Of a DNA stretch of 64,000 nucleotides, positions 1-12,312 are shown piece after piece. The stretch is from Echria macrotheca (taxonomy: Eukaryota; Ascomycota; Sordariomycetes; Sordariales; Schizotheciaceae). The stretch is taken from the NCBI GenBank assembly GCA_030411725.1, contig MU839832.1:1488001-1552000 (forward strand), in the 5' to 3' direction. The position numbers and the translations under genes were made by a program. The notes under the pieces were generated by a model that saw only the letters and a program-made list of their open reading frames with translations, was not told where the DNA came from and made no database searches. Within the stretch, counting starts at the first letter, position 1. Each line of letters starts with the position of its first letter.

Positions 1-1299
1 GGCTTCGACAAAGCTTCGGCGAGGTCCTGGTGCGAGCCGGTCATCACAAGCTTGTGGAGGGGGGTAAACTCGAAGTCTTCCAAGTATGTGTATATCGGGA
101 ACTGAGAGCAGGCTTCAAGGTCTTTCGGGCGCCCCTGGATGAACCGGTCGACTATGATGGACGCCACTGACATGGTGAATGAGGCGCCCTCGGTCTGGTG
201 GGGATCGGCGCCGGCCATGAGCAGCGTGCGGACTATGTCGTATCTGTTCAGCCGGGCGGCTAGACGCAGCGGTGAGAGGACCACCTGGCCCACGCAGTCG
301 TGGATTGAGCACTCTCTGCGACGGATCAAGTCTTTTATTCCTTCGTTGTCTTTGCTGAGTATCATGCCAAATATGCTCCCCGGGTGCACAGCGGTTTCGG
401 GGAGGATGTTCACGACGCGCAAGACGGCCTCGGGGTTCCCGTTCACGTTGCTCGAGAAGAGCATCGATAGCGTGGCCCTTGTCAGCCAGTCCGGGAGGCG
501 GTAGTCAACGCGGATGTCTTGCGAGGCGCTGGTCCCCTGGCAGTCGGCGGACGTACACCGCTGGTTTGACTGCTTACGGTACCAGACGCGGATGGAGCCG
601 ATCAGCATGTGGAATGCGACAAGACGGCATGACATTCGAGTCGCGGAATGACAGCAGCAAGCACAGTTTGGTTGACATCCCAGTGGCCGCTTTCCGAATA
701 TCGATTTACCAGGACGCAATGGTGATTGCGTTCGCGGATCGACGTGGCTCATGATCTGGTACGATGATCTCTCGACAGAAATCTGGGTCGCGGCCGAGAC
801 GGAGCTACAGATTGTTAGTTCCGAGTTTGAGGGATCCGAGCGAGCCGTACATATTCTGCGCAATCAGCAGTCGACAGACATTGGATATTATGTCTCTGAG
901 CTCGCCCCTCCACCGCCCAAGCTTCTTCGCGCTGGTCATCCACATGACACGCCGACTCCTCCCCAACGCCTTCGCATCGCCAGCACCGGCTTCCGTAGAA
1001 AGACTGTCGATGAACTTCTCTATTCGACACACAACCTCGGTCCCCTCGTCCAAGAGCCGCTCCAGCTCGCGCCAGGAGGCATGGCTCTCCGATGCGATAA
1101 GGTTTTGGTTGTTCGCGCGGTAGAGTGCGGCGATGCCCTCGCGTGTCTCGCTGAAGAAGCGCTGGGTGCGCATCAAATCGTCCTGCAAGCGATACATGTC
1201 GGCCGGCGCATCCTTCCAGGCTTGCGAGAGCGACCAGAGCTTGGAAGTTGCGCGGAGGGTGACGTCGATTATACCGACGACTGCGCCTACAGCTTCCAT
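1..1299 (-). CDS. Ankyrin-repeat protein with fungal STAND-type N-terminal domain (3' end outside window)
   Basis: Two exons are visible: 1299-851 and 804 to beyond position 1. They are joined across a 46 nt intron (805-850, donor GTACGG, branch ACTAAC, acceptor TAG) that keeps one open frame for at least 417 codons. The N-terminus (MEAVGAVVGIIDVTLRATSK, then a helical stretch) matches the fungal N-terminal domain found on STAND and ankyrin proteins. A cysteine-rich CACCCH-type stretch follows near residue 190, a signature of this fungal ankyrin family. Towards the window edge come ankyrin repeats such as LAARLNRYDIVRTLLMAGAD. The ATG at 1299 was chosen because the upstream in-frame residues look like leader sequence. 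The role is inferred as a protein-interaction scaffold or a STAND-like sensor; no NB domain is seen in the part present. Confidence 0.8.
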
Positions 1300-2085
1300 C
1301 CTTTTGGTTGGTTCTTTTGCTGGATTCCTACTTGGTGATTCAAGGAAATCTGATGTAAGAGTTTGATGCCAAGAGACGATCGTGGAGCAGAGATCCGGGC
1401 AGTAAGCCAATATGTGCAGCAACGCGAGAGGAGTATCCGGCTTCTGTGCCGCACAGCGCCATGACAATTGTACTCCACGCCGGAACAGTTGGTGCAGTTT
1501 GATATCGAATTAGCCGAAAGGGCTTGACGGTGTTGGGCGGACGGCTGTGATTCGGTATCCAGTCGGTGCCTCGCTTTATCGGTTCGGGAGGGGAACACAG
1601 GCCCAATGTTCCGGCGGCACGGTCGATATGGACGGGATGTTTGGCGCCGCGGGTCGTTGGTTTTCGGCAGGGCTGGTGGCGCAGCACGGCATGTTTGTTG
1701 CAAAAGGCCTTCAGGGCTGAGGGTTCCAACCGAGTGGACGTTTAGAAAGTATAAACGCTGATGAGTCTCTTCTACGCCTTGAGATCTACGGCCCGACTTA
1801 CACGTTCCTCCAGGCTTCTTCAGCGGGCCACACCCGGTCGACTAAACCGGAATCCGGTTGGTTCATTTGGGGCGGCAGAGCAACTGCTTGGCTGCCTGAG
1901 GACGCAGGTCGCTCAAAGATCTCCGGGTTGGGAGGCCCCAAGAAAGGAGAGCTCAGCCCCAACGCCACCGAGCAAGCCGCGATATCTAGACGTACCCCGC
2001 ACAGGGGTCCCCGCAGAGCTCTCATGGTCTGATCAGGCTCCGATACAAAACGAACCCATCACGACATTATGAGCGACATCCTCCC
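1300..2085. other. Intergenic region between divergent genes
   Basis: About 790 bp separate the start codons of the minus-strand ankyrin gene and the plus-strand RhoGAP-like gene, so this holds both promoters. Short overlapping ORFs on both strands show no recognisable domain and no consistent codon pattern. I see no tRNA or repeat here. Confidence 0.5.
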
Positions 2086-3764
2086 ATGGATCCTCTAAGC
2101 ATTGCATCTGTCGTGGTACGAACGTGCTGTGCTCTGGCCCATGTTCTAAGCATTGCTGACGCGGTCCTAGGCCACCACGACTGGGACTTGTCTGAAGACC
2201 ATCAAGCGTCTCTAAGAACTCCAGCAAAAGTATAGCGACGCACCAGTCGTCATCCTCGCAATATGCTCCGAGTCAACCGTGATCTCAGCATCCCTCGCCC
2301 AGATCCAGACTCTTCTTCTCCAGAGACAGGATCTCGCAGACGTGTGGAAGTCGCGGACAGAGTTGTCCGCGGTGCTCGACCAGGCTCTGACTGGATGCGC
2401 GTTGATCTTCAGCAGCCTGGATACGGAGATACAGAAGATCACAGCAGGATCAAGTCCAAGCCTAATCCGATGGCGACCTCGGATTCGAATGCTCTGGGGG
2501 GAGTCGCAACTGAATGATCTCCTTACCTCGCTTAGAGGTCAACAGACGGCTATTACTTTGCTGATTCAGCTGCTACAGATGTAGCTACTCCTCTGAGCTC
2601 CAATGGCTCCTGCTGACTATGACAGGAACACCCTGGCCGAGATCAAGAATATGCTACAAGAGAAGAAGGAAACCGTTCGAGCATCTGCCGAAATAACCCA
2701 ATCCCTTCGATCAAAGAACCCCAGCGCTCGGGTTCCCAGTTCAATGTACGATGGGGAAAATGATACTGGCCTGCCGTTCGCTTCGGACGCAATCTCAGTC
2801 ATCGCCCCGTCGGAGATTGAATTTACCTTTGATGATACCGTCATCAACAGCCATGCTTATCGTCGGGTGCTAGCGCAGGCTCAAGCAAGGATACAGGCAC
2901 CAGATCAGCAGGCTACTGGAAACCCGGCAGATATGCCAGATAGTCTAACCGTCAGACAAAACCACCCAGGAGTTCTGATGAATACCACTGAGGGGCGACG
3001 ACAATCCTCGTCTGTTTCTGCACCGCAGAATGCCTCATCCCGACCGGTGTTTGGGCTCACTCTGTCCGTCTTGTATGAAAGAGACAAGTTGGCAGTTCCA
3101 GTGATCGTCCACCAGTGCATCAAGGGGGTAGATCTCTATGGGCTACAGGTGGAGGGTATCTACCTGAAGTCAGGCTCGGTGCACAACGTGAACATACTAA
3201 GGAATCACTTTAACATGGGTATGTCACAAGTCAGCCTCGGCAAATATATTGGCCACTAACGAAATAACTTTAGCCCCCATTGACTTCCTAAACTCGGAAA
3301 ACCTCGGTCTTTCGATATACGACGTTGCAGACCTCCTGAAGAGTTTCCTGCTTAGCCTACCCGAACCCCTAGTGCCCAAGTATCAAGCTGACGCACTTGT
3401 GAGCGCAGCCCGTACGTACACGACATCTAGGTACTTGGTAATTCAGAGCACCCAGCTAATGATGCGGAGCGTAGGATTCGATGATGACGACATCCGGCGC
3501 GACACGCTGCACGCCATCATTAATACACTACCCGACCCGAATTACGCAGTCCTTCGAGCTCTCACGCTTCATCTGTCACGAGTCATAGACCACTCGCAGG
3601 TGAACAAGATGACAGCTTGGAATCTTGCCGTTGTGTTTGCTCCGACGCTTATGGGTCCAACGACTGATGATTCGGACATCTTGATTGCGGAGTGGCAGAT
3701 TCGCGCAGTTCGAACCATTCTGCTGTTTCCGTATTGGATATTTGTTGGTGATGATGGCCAATGA
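2086..3764 (+). CDS. RhoGAP-domain protein, possibly broken by an in-frame TAA
   Basis: Reconstructed exons are 2086-2115, 2171-2580, 2626-3218, 3274-3411 and 3475-3764, with introns of 55, 45, 55 and 63 nt. All are phase-consistent and have GTRNGT-like donors. The reading would be 486 residues. The start MDPLSIASVV and the following helices (LIQLLQ, then NTLAEIKNMLQEK) are the fungal N-terminal domain of STAND-like proteins. From about residue 288 a RhoGAP fold is recognisable (FGLTLSVLYERD, GLQVEGIY, LLSLPEPLVPKY, VNKMTAWNLAVVFAPTLMG), which would stimulate GTP hydrolysis by Rho GTPases. Two oddities stand out. Codon 25 is TAA (2213-2215) in a conserved helix, and the arginine finger expected in GI[FY]R.SG reads GIYLKSG. 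Using an alternative acceptor CAG at 2224 (intron 2116-2224) removes the stop in frame and gives 468 residues. It could be a pseudogene. Confidence 0.7.
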
Positions 3765-4791
3765 GGTGGCGCAAGGGTCTTTGGCCAAATAAGGTGTAAG
3801 TTTCAGGCGCGAGGGAATAATAGAGTCACGGTTAATTTCGAGTTTGTTCTGTGAGAAAGTCAAAGATGGGTCTTGAACTACTTCATTGACGACTGAACTG
3901 AGACCTAACTACAGGAGGAGGAGGCCTCCTAATGGACCTCGCAGACACTGGATTCCTTGCAGAATCCCTGTCCTCCATGGACCGGTACTAGCTTGAGGCT
4001 CTTCGTACCACCTTCCTCCACAAGAGACTCGTAACAAGCGGCACCTACGCCATTCGAGAAAACTTCTCGCCGAAAAGATAATCTTAGCGAGGGTAGAAGT
4101 TTTAAAACCGGGTAGCAGTCACATATATTCAAATATCGTGAGACAGATCTCGGTGTTGTGAAGTGTCAGACTGGGTATCTCCTAAGGGTCTGAATTATTC
4201 CAGCTGAGCAAAAGCCTCAAATCTGAGCCTTTCCGTCCTCAAGCCGAACTTGATGTCCTAGGCCGGCCTTCCTCGTCGTCGTGTTGCTGAAGGGAGACCA
4301 GGTTTAATCACCGTGGTTTCCACTATTCCATCAAAATGTATCCCATCAGAAGGCGCATGTGCTCGCGCTCAATAGCCGCGCCGATGGTGTGAAACGCGCA
4401 ACCAGTCGTCCAAGGAGCACGATCAGCTGTCTCCTTGACGCCATCACGAAATACCGACCGCATCTTGCGAAGCCTCTTCAGCCAGAGTATCCAACGCTGC
4501 CGCGACCGCCGGTTCTAGGGATGCATGCACGAGGCTAAGAACCTGGATTCCGGTGCAGCCGGTGGTTGCAGTATCAAAGTGTTAGATTTAGTCTGACACC
4601 AGAACTTCTGCTATATCTCAATGCTCGTCCAAGGTGTGCGGGAAGCCAAAGTCCAGATCGCCCAGTACATATAGGTGAGTTGGATAGCCACCGCGTTATG
4701 GCCCCGGTAGTACGGTTGAGGTTGACGCTTTAGATGACTCGGTGGTCTCCATCTCTCGTCGACATCGTTGGTTCCTACTACCATAGCAGTT
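3765..4791. other. Intergenic region, possible decayed minus-strand coding fragment
   Basis: No supported gene. On the minus strand roughly 4340-4590 shows two overlapping protein-like stretches in different frames (one includes LVHASLEPAVAAALDTLAEE, the other ends TIGAAIEREHMRLLMGYILM). That would fit a frameshifted gene remnant. No family was recognised. The region also serves as the convergent 3' ends of the flanking genes. Confidence 0.3.
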
Positions 4792-6367
4792 TCACACTCT
4801 CAAGTCCGGCGGCTCAGGATGCCCAGGCGCGAAGATAGCCTCCCACGGCTCGCGGAATATCCGTTCCCAGCGCTCAGCCGACAACCACGGCAACCCATTC
4901 AAGTGCCGCAGAATGTCGTCCCAACTTCGCACCTGCAGGATCTGAGCCAGTTCCACCCATCGTTGAGCAAACCAGGGGTACTGCGGTGTGCCTATCGCGC
5001 CAACCATGCCCACGAGCAAAATCCAGACATCGAACGAGGACCTGTCGTGGAAGGTGGTGGGTGGGGACTTTGTCTCTTGGAATTCTACAAGCCCGTTGGG
5101 TGCGTCTTCGCAACCATGGTTGTCGGCACCGCTGCGGGCTCCCGTCGGTTTTGTTTCGCTGTCTTCTGAGCACTGATCTAGGCAACAGACTAGGCGGCTC
5201 ACCATCTGTCGCATTAGATTTACGTGCGGGAAATAGGTCGGCCCTTGAAGGGTAAGCATGTATATGACTGTGGCGTATCGAAGAGCCTCCCCAGCAGGCG
5301 ATGTTTTCTTGTCGGCGGAGTGCCGAAGCAGTCGATGGACGACGTAACAGGTGAGATCGTGCAGTCTAGTCGGCGAGACAGCGCCTTCCTTCCACCGGTC
5401 GAATATTTTCCGCAAACGAGTCAAAATAGTGTTTACTTCCGGGTCGATGTCGTCGTGGAGAGCAGAGATCTGAGATGCGTCCAGCGTTTCATCGCCATCG
5501 ATACCTACAACAAGCCATTCGTGGATGGGAGGGATACCCGGTCCAAGCCCCCCATCTGTCTGGGTTTCGAATTGCGGACGACCCATGATGAGCATTGAGA
5601 CCCTTTGCCGTCTGTCAGTATCCCAACCCTGGCAACAGAGAAAACACGTACCAGCTAACCATCCTAGCCGTCAACGGACTCGTCTCTCTCACTGAGCCGA
5701 TCCCTCCCCTCAGGCTCACCAGCTTCTTCACGCCTTCCACGTGCATCTCGCCGAGCTTGACATTCCCCTTACCGAATTCGATGGCGGCCAGGGTGATGAC
5801 ACAGTTCAACGTGCCATCCTGCAGAGCAAGCGAGCCGTCGTCGACCTTCCGCCGGAGCAGGGCAACCGAGTCGGCCATGAGCAGGTCCGACATCTGGGAT
5901 CCCCTCCGGGCTCTGAGCTCCTCGTCCAGACATGCCGTCTGCAGAGTGACGTGGAAGAGGGCGGCATCGCCGAGGGCCATGGGCCACCAGGAGATGAGAA
6001 AGGGGTTCGAGCAGGCGTTGAGTTCGAGGGGGTAGTATTGGAATGCGATCTTGTCGAGGAAGCCGTGGATGAGCCGCTGGACGTGTTCGCGACCCAGTCT
6101 CGTGGGTGGATAGGTGTCGAATGGGTCGACGGTGGATGCAATGTTGAGGGATGTGAGCGAAGTTGACCTGCCGGTCGGCGGTATCGTGACAGCGGTCGAC
6201 CTGGTGGCGACAGGTGCCGGAGCAGCCGTGACAGCCGTCAAGGGCTCGTTTGCGTAGGCGCATTCAGAACCACGTTTGATGCAGCGCGAACAGCGCGGAG
6301 TGCGCAGGTCACAGCTGTGTTTTATTCTAGCGCAGGCTGCGCAGGACCGTCGCAAGGTTGGCGGCAT
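4792..6367 (-). CDS. Zn2Cys6 fungal-type transcription factor
   Basis: Two exons (6367-5652 and 5602-4792) flank a 49 nt intron (5603-5651, donor GTACGT, branch CTGAC, acceptor AAAG). They encode 508 residues. A Zn2Cys6 binuclear cluster lies at the extreme N-terminus: C9-x2-C12-x6-C19-x6-C26-x2-C29-x6-C36, with basic residues typical of the DNA-contacting loop. The remainder is a helical C-terminal region like fungal transcription factor domains, including PLTARMVSWVSMLIMGRPQF across the splice junction. It is a nuclear DNA-binding regulator; targets are unknown. The nearest genes do not form an obvious metabolite cluster. Confidence 0.88.
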
Positions 6368-7594
6368 TTGTACGGGTGAAGTGAGTTGTTCGACGTCAGC
6401 TGGAGAAGACGTTTGTTAAGGAGAGAAAAGGTCTTGCTGTTTAAGGACTAGACCCCGCACCCGGTCCCCGGAATGGCACCCCTGCGGGTCCGGGGCGGAG
6501 ACTAGTCCTAATTGGGACGTTTCTTCTTGCGCCCGACATTCCTTTGACAACCCGAAAGGTCGACATAGCACAATCTTATTCTAACTCTCATGGTCCGACC
6601 AAGTCACAGTCCGGGCGTTCATCTGCTCCTCGGGTGTGAATATTGCAGCGCAGCGTCGATACTCATTAGTGCATTGACTGGGCAGGTACGCGGAGGCTTG
6701 TTACTGTGTACCGCATTTATTTGAGGAGGCTTCTATTAGCAGGCGTACGCCTGGAATGCATATCCACCTCGAATTGACACTCTAGCGATTCTCATGGCCA
6801 CGCCGAAGTAAATTCATGTCGAAGGTTTCAAGCATTGGCAGTCGGTGAGTTGAGGCCCTGTCAATGACCCACTGTTCATACACTTCTACCTTTTCCTCTT
6901 CTTCCTGTTCAGGGTAGTGTGCAGCTCCGGCTGTCAACTTTAAATCAATCTCTATACTATAGGTGCAACCCCCCACTCGTCGTCGATTGCAGATAGCCAG
7001 GGGGCGGTTTTAGACAAACTCGCCCAGTTATTTGTTAGATAAGCTATCAAGGTCTGCAGGAGGTTGCTGGAAGCTTCACACCAGTTTCGTAGCGGGGCAG
7101 GCCCCAGAACGAGGAGACCTTCCGCTTCGGTGTCATACCGCAAGGGTAAGGTACCCTTTCCCAGGGAGGCAATGTCCTATTTCATACGGAAGCACAATCA
7201 CCGCCTGGTGCATAGGTAGGGGGTACTCCGGAATCTTCGACGTTCGCTATAAACGCGGTCGAGCTCTAGCGGCGGAATGAGCCACAATCAACTTCGTCAG
7301 TTCTATAAGACAAAGCTCACCCTAGAATTGTCTGAAGACGATAAGTAGCTCAGCCAAGAAAGTTGTTCCCAAATGACAGATACGCCTCATCCGCATCTCT
7401 GATAAATACATCCGCGCGGGCCGATCCTTTACTCCACATGTAACGTTAAACTTCCGGTACGAGTTCGCATCGCTATGCCCAAAATCCTACACCAAAAGTC
7501 CGAACAACCGGGTTCCCGGCGCTCTTATATCCGCCACCCCTCATATCTACCACGAACCCCATCCAGGGACCGCAACGCAATCGTACCACCCATC
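6368..7594. other. Intergenic region between divergent genes
   Basis: Holds the promoters of the Zn2Cys6 regulator (minus) and the secreted hydrolase (plus). Two short minus-strand ORFs at 6782-6976 and 6952-7143 have fairly protein-like composition (for example NWASLSKTAPWLSAIDDEW). No family was recognised and no clear splice junction joins them, so they are not called as a gene. Confidence 0.4.
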
Positions 7595-9374
7595 ATGAGA
7601 CCCTTAACTCAACGAATATGGCGGTGGACAACCATCGCCCTACTCTGCACCAACACATCCGCCTTCCTCACGTCCAGACAATCCTCACCCGACACGTCCT
7701 TCTCCTGGTCCTCCATAACCCCCTCCCCAACCATCCAATACCACCCCTGCTACACGACCTTCCTCTGCGCCCGCCTCCTAGTCCCCCTAGACTGGACCAA
7801 CCCCAACAAATCCTCCTCATCCACGGCCGCAGCAATAGCAATCCTAACCCTCCCCGCCACCGTCCCCCCCTCCGATCCCACCTTCGGCGGCACAATAACC
7901 CTCAACCCAGGCGGCCCCGGCGTCTCAGGCGTGACAACCCTCCTCGGCCTCGCCAGTGCGTTCCGCTCAGCCGTCGACACGCCCAATCGCCACTTCGAGC
8001 TGCTCAGCTTCGACCCCCGCGGCGTGGGATTCAGCACGCCCGGTGCGGACTGCTACGCCGGAGATCCCTTCCGGCGCGCGGCGGATGTGCTGCAGCATGC
8101 GCAGGCTGTTGCGCCGCTTGCCGGGCGGATGGCGGAGCTGGGCGTGCGGGTGCGGTTTGCGGCGGCTGAGGGGCTGGGGAAGGTGTGTGCTGATGATGGG
8201 GACGAGGAAGGGAGTATCTTGAGACATATGTCGACGGCGGATGTGGCGAGGGATATGTTGGAGATTGTGGAGCGGTTTGATGAGTTGCGCTTTGGAGAGA
8301 AGATGGGAAAGAAGGCCATGTTGCAGTATTGGGGATTTTCGTATGGGACGGTGCTAGGGCAGGTTTTTGCGTTGTTGTTTCCCGACCGGGTCGGGAAGAT
8401 GGTGCTTGATGGGGTGGGGGACCTGCCCGATCTTCTGACGGGGGTATGTCACGCAGCCCCTTCGTTTGTGTCGCGGGAGTGTATGTGCTAATTGTTGTGT
8501 TGTTTAGACATGGAAGACATCAACCGCCGACGCGGAAAAAGCTGTCGACGTCTTCTACCGGACTTGCCTCGATGCCGGTTCCAAGTGTCCGCTCCGAAAG
8601 GACACGGACACCAGCGTCGGCGACATCCGAGGTCGGGTGACCTCTCTGCTCACCGCACTGGAGCAGAGTCCCGTGCCGGCAACGTACGGTGGCCGTATTC
8701 AGCTCGTGACCTCGTATCTCGTCCGCGACGCCATCCGCAACACGCTGTACGATCCACTTAACCAGTTCGGCCCCCTTGCTTCGATCCTGGCGGGCGCGGT
8801 TGCGGGCAACTACACCCTCCTCCTCGCCGCACAAGCCGTAGCCAACACCACCGCTTGTGCTGCCCCCGATACGGGCGACCCGCCGGCAGCCTACACCTGG
8901 ATCGCCGACGCATCGGTCGCCATCTTCTGCAGCGACACAGCAGTCGCAGGGAGCAGAACCCTCGCCTGGTCCGAGGAAGTAGCACGCTTCCACGCAAACC
9001 AGTCGGCCAGCACAGGCGAGGCATGGGCGCGCTTCCTGCTGTCTTGCTCGGGCTGGCCCTTCACGCCGGCATACCACATCCCCCAGCCGACTTACACGAA
9101 GTGGCTCGGCGCGGCGCCACTGCTGCTGGTGTCGACGAGGTATGATCCTGCCACGCCGCTAGGGAATGCCTACGCGCTTGCTCGGAGATATCCAGAGTCG
9201 GCGGCAGTTGTGGTGCAGGAGTCGGCCGGGCATACAGCCTTCATTTCCTCGCCTAGCCGGTGCGTCGGGGCCATTTTGGGGGAATATTTTTCATCGGGAA
9301 AAGTGCCAGACGGTGGTGCGGTTTGTGAGCCCGATTGTGTGGCTAGTATACCGGCGGTGGCGTGTTCTAGATGA
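7595..9374 (+). CDS. Secreted alpha/beta hydrolase with TAP-like C-terminal domain (S33-type peptidase)
   Basis: Exons 7595-8443 and 8508-9374 are joined across a 64 nt intron (donor GTATGT, branch GCTAAT, acceptor TTTAG), giving 571 residues. The ATG at 7595 was preferred over the in-frame ATG at 7475 because it starts a hydrophobic signal peptide (WTTIALLCTNTSAFL). The fold markers are the oxyanion-hole stretch LNPGGPGVSG, FDPRGVGFS, the nucleophile elbow GFSYG (Ser249), the acid in RYDPATP (Asp496) and the histidine in AGHTAF (His525), so the catalytic triad is complete. The C-terminal part from about residue 430 matches the TAP-like domain of tripeptidyl aminopeptidase-type enzymes. It is probably an extracellular exopeptidase or esterase; the substrate cannot be told from sequence. 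Confidence 0.88.
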
Positions 9375-9921
9375 GAGAACTGGCATGGGACACGATAAGT
9401 AGTGGCTTCTGGCTGGCTGGGGTGTTGGAACTGCCATCGTTCCAAGAGTCGGACTTCATACCTAGGTACATAGACTGCAGTTTTACTTCGGCCGAGCCCT
9501 TTGGCCACCTGTAGCACCTCTGGACGCAGTGAAGAAAGAGTTAACTACAGTTCTACGCTGCGGTATTCTCAAGTTGGACGGATGATCGACCCTATGCCCG
9601 AACTGGATTCGGGTTCCAAATTATTTGCCTTCCTTTGCCGTGTCCGGCCGAGTACAGACTTAAAAGGAACAATAAAAGGGGGAGAAAGAAACGGTGGAAT
9701 TCTAGCTACCTATATCGGTGGAAAATACATGTATCCGGTACAGAATATCAATTTGTCGACTGCCTTTCTCTCAACGGTCAAGGCCCCAAGTGTTGTTTAT
9801 TACATGTCCCTAACATATAACGAATTTCGATCTTCGATGACTTGCCTTCAATCTACCATGAAAATAGTTCCATCGCTAACCCTGAACTCACAACCCCCTC
9901 GATTATGAGCTATGCCCTGCC
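9375..9921. other. Intergenic region at convergent gene ends
   Basis: Lies between two convergent stop codons. A 135-codon plus-strand ORF (9501-9908) has no recognisable domain and low-information composition, so I treat it as untranslated sequence. Nothing else seen. Confidence 0.5.
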
Positions 9922-11320
9922 TTACTGCTGACCTGCGCGAGTATCGTCTGTAGCAGATTGGGAGCTGCTATCGCCGCCGCTGCCTCCAAGTGGAAAGTCT
10001 GCGCCCTGCACTATTTCATTCCCTGCTGAGCCCCCTGATATCATTGTATCCTCCGCTGAAGTCCGAATTGACGGCGGACACACGGTTGGCGTTGCACGGT
10101 AAACTGACCATACGTCCTTGGATTCATGGACGAGTCGTTGATTGCCTTCCAGCTTGGGAATCTTATCCTCCGAGACAATAGGATGGAACTGGCTCGGGCG
10201 AGCGGAACTGGAAGAGGATGAGCCGCTTCTTGAATGGGACAATGTCAGGCCGTGGTCGTGTCTCAGACCCGGTTTCATGAATGACGACACATTTGCCTCT
10301 CCCTCTTTCCCGCCACCGTGTTTTGGGAGCAACAGTCGCTCTTTGTCCTTGTGCTCCTTGTCCGGTGTGAAGGGGTTCTGCACAGATGTTGTCAGTGTAC
10401 ACCACCCAGTAAGATGAGAACAGTCCAGAGCGGGCATCCTTACTCGTCCAAATATAACATTAACCCGGGAATAGTTGAAATGGATTCCTTGGATGAACAC
10501 GACAACGTCGTCTCCACCCTGGCGCTCCATTTCCCGCCAACCATTCGTGCTGCGCCCCGTGTACCAGTTGCATTTGAGGTCAATCTTCGCGACGTCCGCA
10601 ACGTGTCCCTCCACACCAATTGTAGCAAAAGCGGCTTTGGTCTCCCATGCCGTCAGCGAGCACTTGGGTGTCGTCCACGTTCCTGTGACGATCCACATTC
10701 CGCAGTCGATGACATCGCGGTAATTCTCGATGATAGCTTCGGCATTTTCTGCCTCCCAATCCTCCCATAGAGAGCGGTAGCAAAACCGCTTGAGAGAGAC
10801 CATGGGTTTAGTCATGAGTACCGCGCCGGAACTCGTCGTGGATGTAAACATGAAAGCGGCTCCGAGTTGGACCGGAATGGCGGCCGGAAGACTGGAGAAT
10901 TTTGTGATCGGTATGGTCAGTCGATTTAAGGAGGAGCGAGGTTACTCACCTTCCAAGCGCCTCCAACTGAACAATATCACCTCGGACTCCCTTGGAAGAC
11001 TGAACTCCCCATGTTTGCTGGGCCCCATCGGTCTCGACCAGTGCTTCTTGTTTGATCGGGGTGAGATTGAGCCGGTTTCCCTGTTGGATGGAAGGAATAT
11101 GCGCTATGTTGTTCCAATACCCATCATGGTCGAAGTAGCCACAGCTTCCTGGTGCGATCTTGCTGGAAAGCACAGGGTGGTAAAGCGCATGTCCAAGGGA
11201 AAGATAATCCAAAGATTTAGTATAAATCTTCGCTAGACCCATGACTGAGTAGTATGTGTTTTGTTTAAATTGCCAACTTATTGAACTGATCAATGCGGCC
11301 CGATACTCTCCCCTGGGCAA
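9922..11320 (-). CDS. Fungal protein of unknown function with Gly/Ser-rich tail
   Basis: Three exons (11320-10950, 10891-10444, 10377-9922) give 424 residues. Intron 1 (58 nt, donor GTGAGT, acceptor CCAG) is certain because the frame continues smoothly through LEALGSLPAAIPVQLGAAF. Intron 2 (66 nt, 10378-10443, donor GTAAGG, branch CTGAC, acceptor GCAG) is in frame, so retention is possible. The N-terminal 250 residues are well-ordered and rich in aromatics (YYSVMGLAKIYTKSLDYLSL, PGSCGYFDHDGYW, GAVLMTKP), with the feel of a conserved fungal family that I cannot name. The last 150 residues are low-complexity, with Ser runs, acidic and Gly-rich patches, and look disordered. There is no signal peptide or obvious membrane segment. 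Confidence 0.75.
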
Positions 11321-12312
11321 GGAAGAAAAGCCGGTTGGTTTTATCTGCTCTGCACTGGGTGGGATGATGTTAGCTTGTTGAATAGTTCCCGGCGACGATC
11401 ATCAGATTCCTAGCAGTGGTCTGTCCATGGAACGGATTATCTGACGTACTCGTGACAATTCATGCGGTATTGCAGACCATTTGTGCGTCGAGAAGCCACC
11501 TGGATTGGTCTAGTAAGCACACAGTTATGCAGCCACCGAAGCCACAAACTGAATTCACGTGAAGATCAGGGACAAAGCACGCCGCCATGATGAGAATCTC
11601 ACTCAACTGAACATGTTATGAGATGCACTCTGAGCAATTTTCAAGCCCGTTGCGGCTGGTATCGCTGACCTGAGAGTGATGTTGGCATCATAATGAGCAA
11701 TTCCCTGAGCTCAGATCAGCTGCCTAGCTGATCTGCGACGACGATATCTGCTTCTAAACACGAACTTGCTGGGTCGAAGCTGTGTAGGAGCCGCACTTGG
11801 TGGTTTACTTGAGCGTGGCTCTTTTGTGCCTATCTTTCGGGTTGGATTTGCTTTTCTTGGTTGCAATGAGGGTAATACCCGGAGATGGCCAGCCTGTTTT
11901 GTGGTTGCCAAGGGGGAAGCCAATTATCATCGTTCATGTTACTTCCTAGGGGAGTTGGAGTACACATGCCCATGGAGTATAGAGTGAACTAGATTGATAT
12001 ATCTCTAATCTGTCCTGTCATGATGAGTGGTGTGGAAGCCGACGCAGGAATGACATTATGTCAGCGTACCATATGTCTGGCGGCTGTACAAATACGCAGT
12101 CATGGCGGATCCGAACATCGGATATAAGGTGTCGCCAGCAACGCTGACCCGACACAAGACCGAATACGCGTGAGCGTGCGGGGCAGTCGGATATCAAGAC
12201 ATAAAAGCGAATTTCCCCCAGACGATCCAACTTGGACGCGGGAACGAAGCCATCCTACAAGCACCTCCTCTAAGTCAAGTTGGAATCTCTGTACGCAGAA
12301 CACACCAGAAAG
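11321..12312. other. Intergenic region between divergent genes
   Basis: About 990 bp with promoters of the flanking divergent genes. Short ORFs on both strands carry no recognisable domain. No repeat or RNA gene was recognised. Confidence 0.5.

Noticed and set aside
9501..9908. 135-codon plus-strand ORF.
   Set aside because: No domain, random-looking composition, and located between convergent gene ends.
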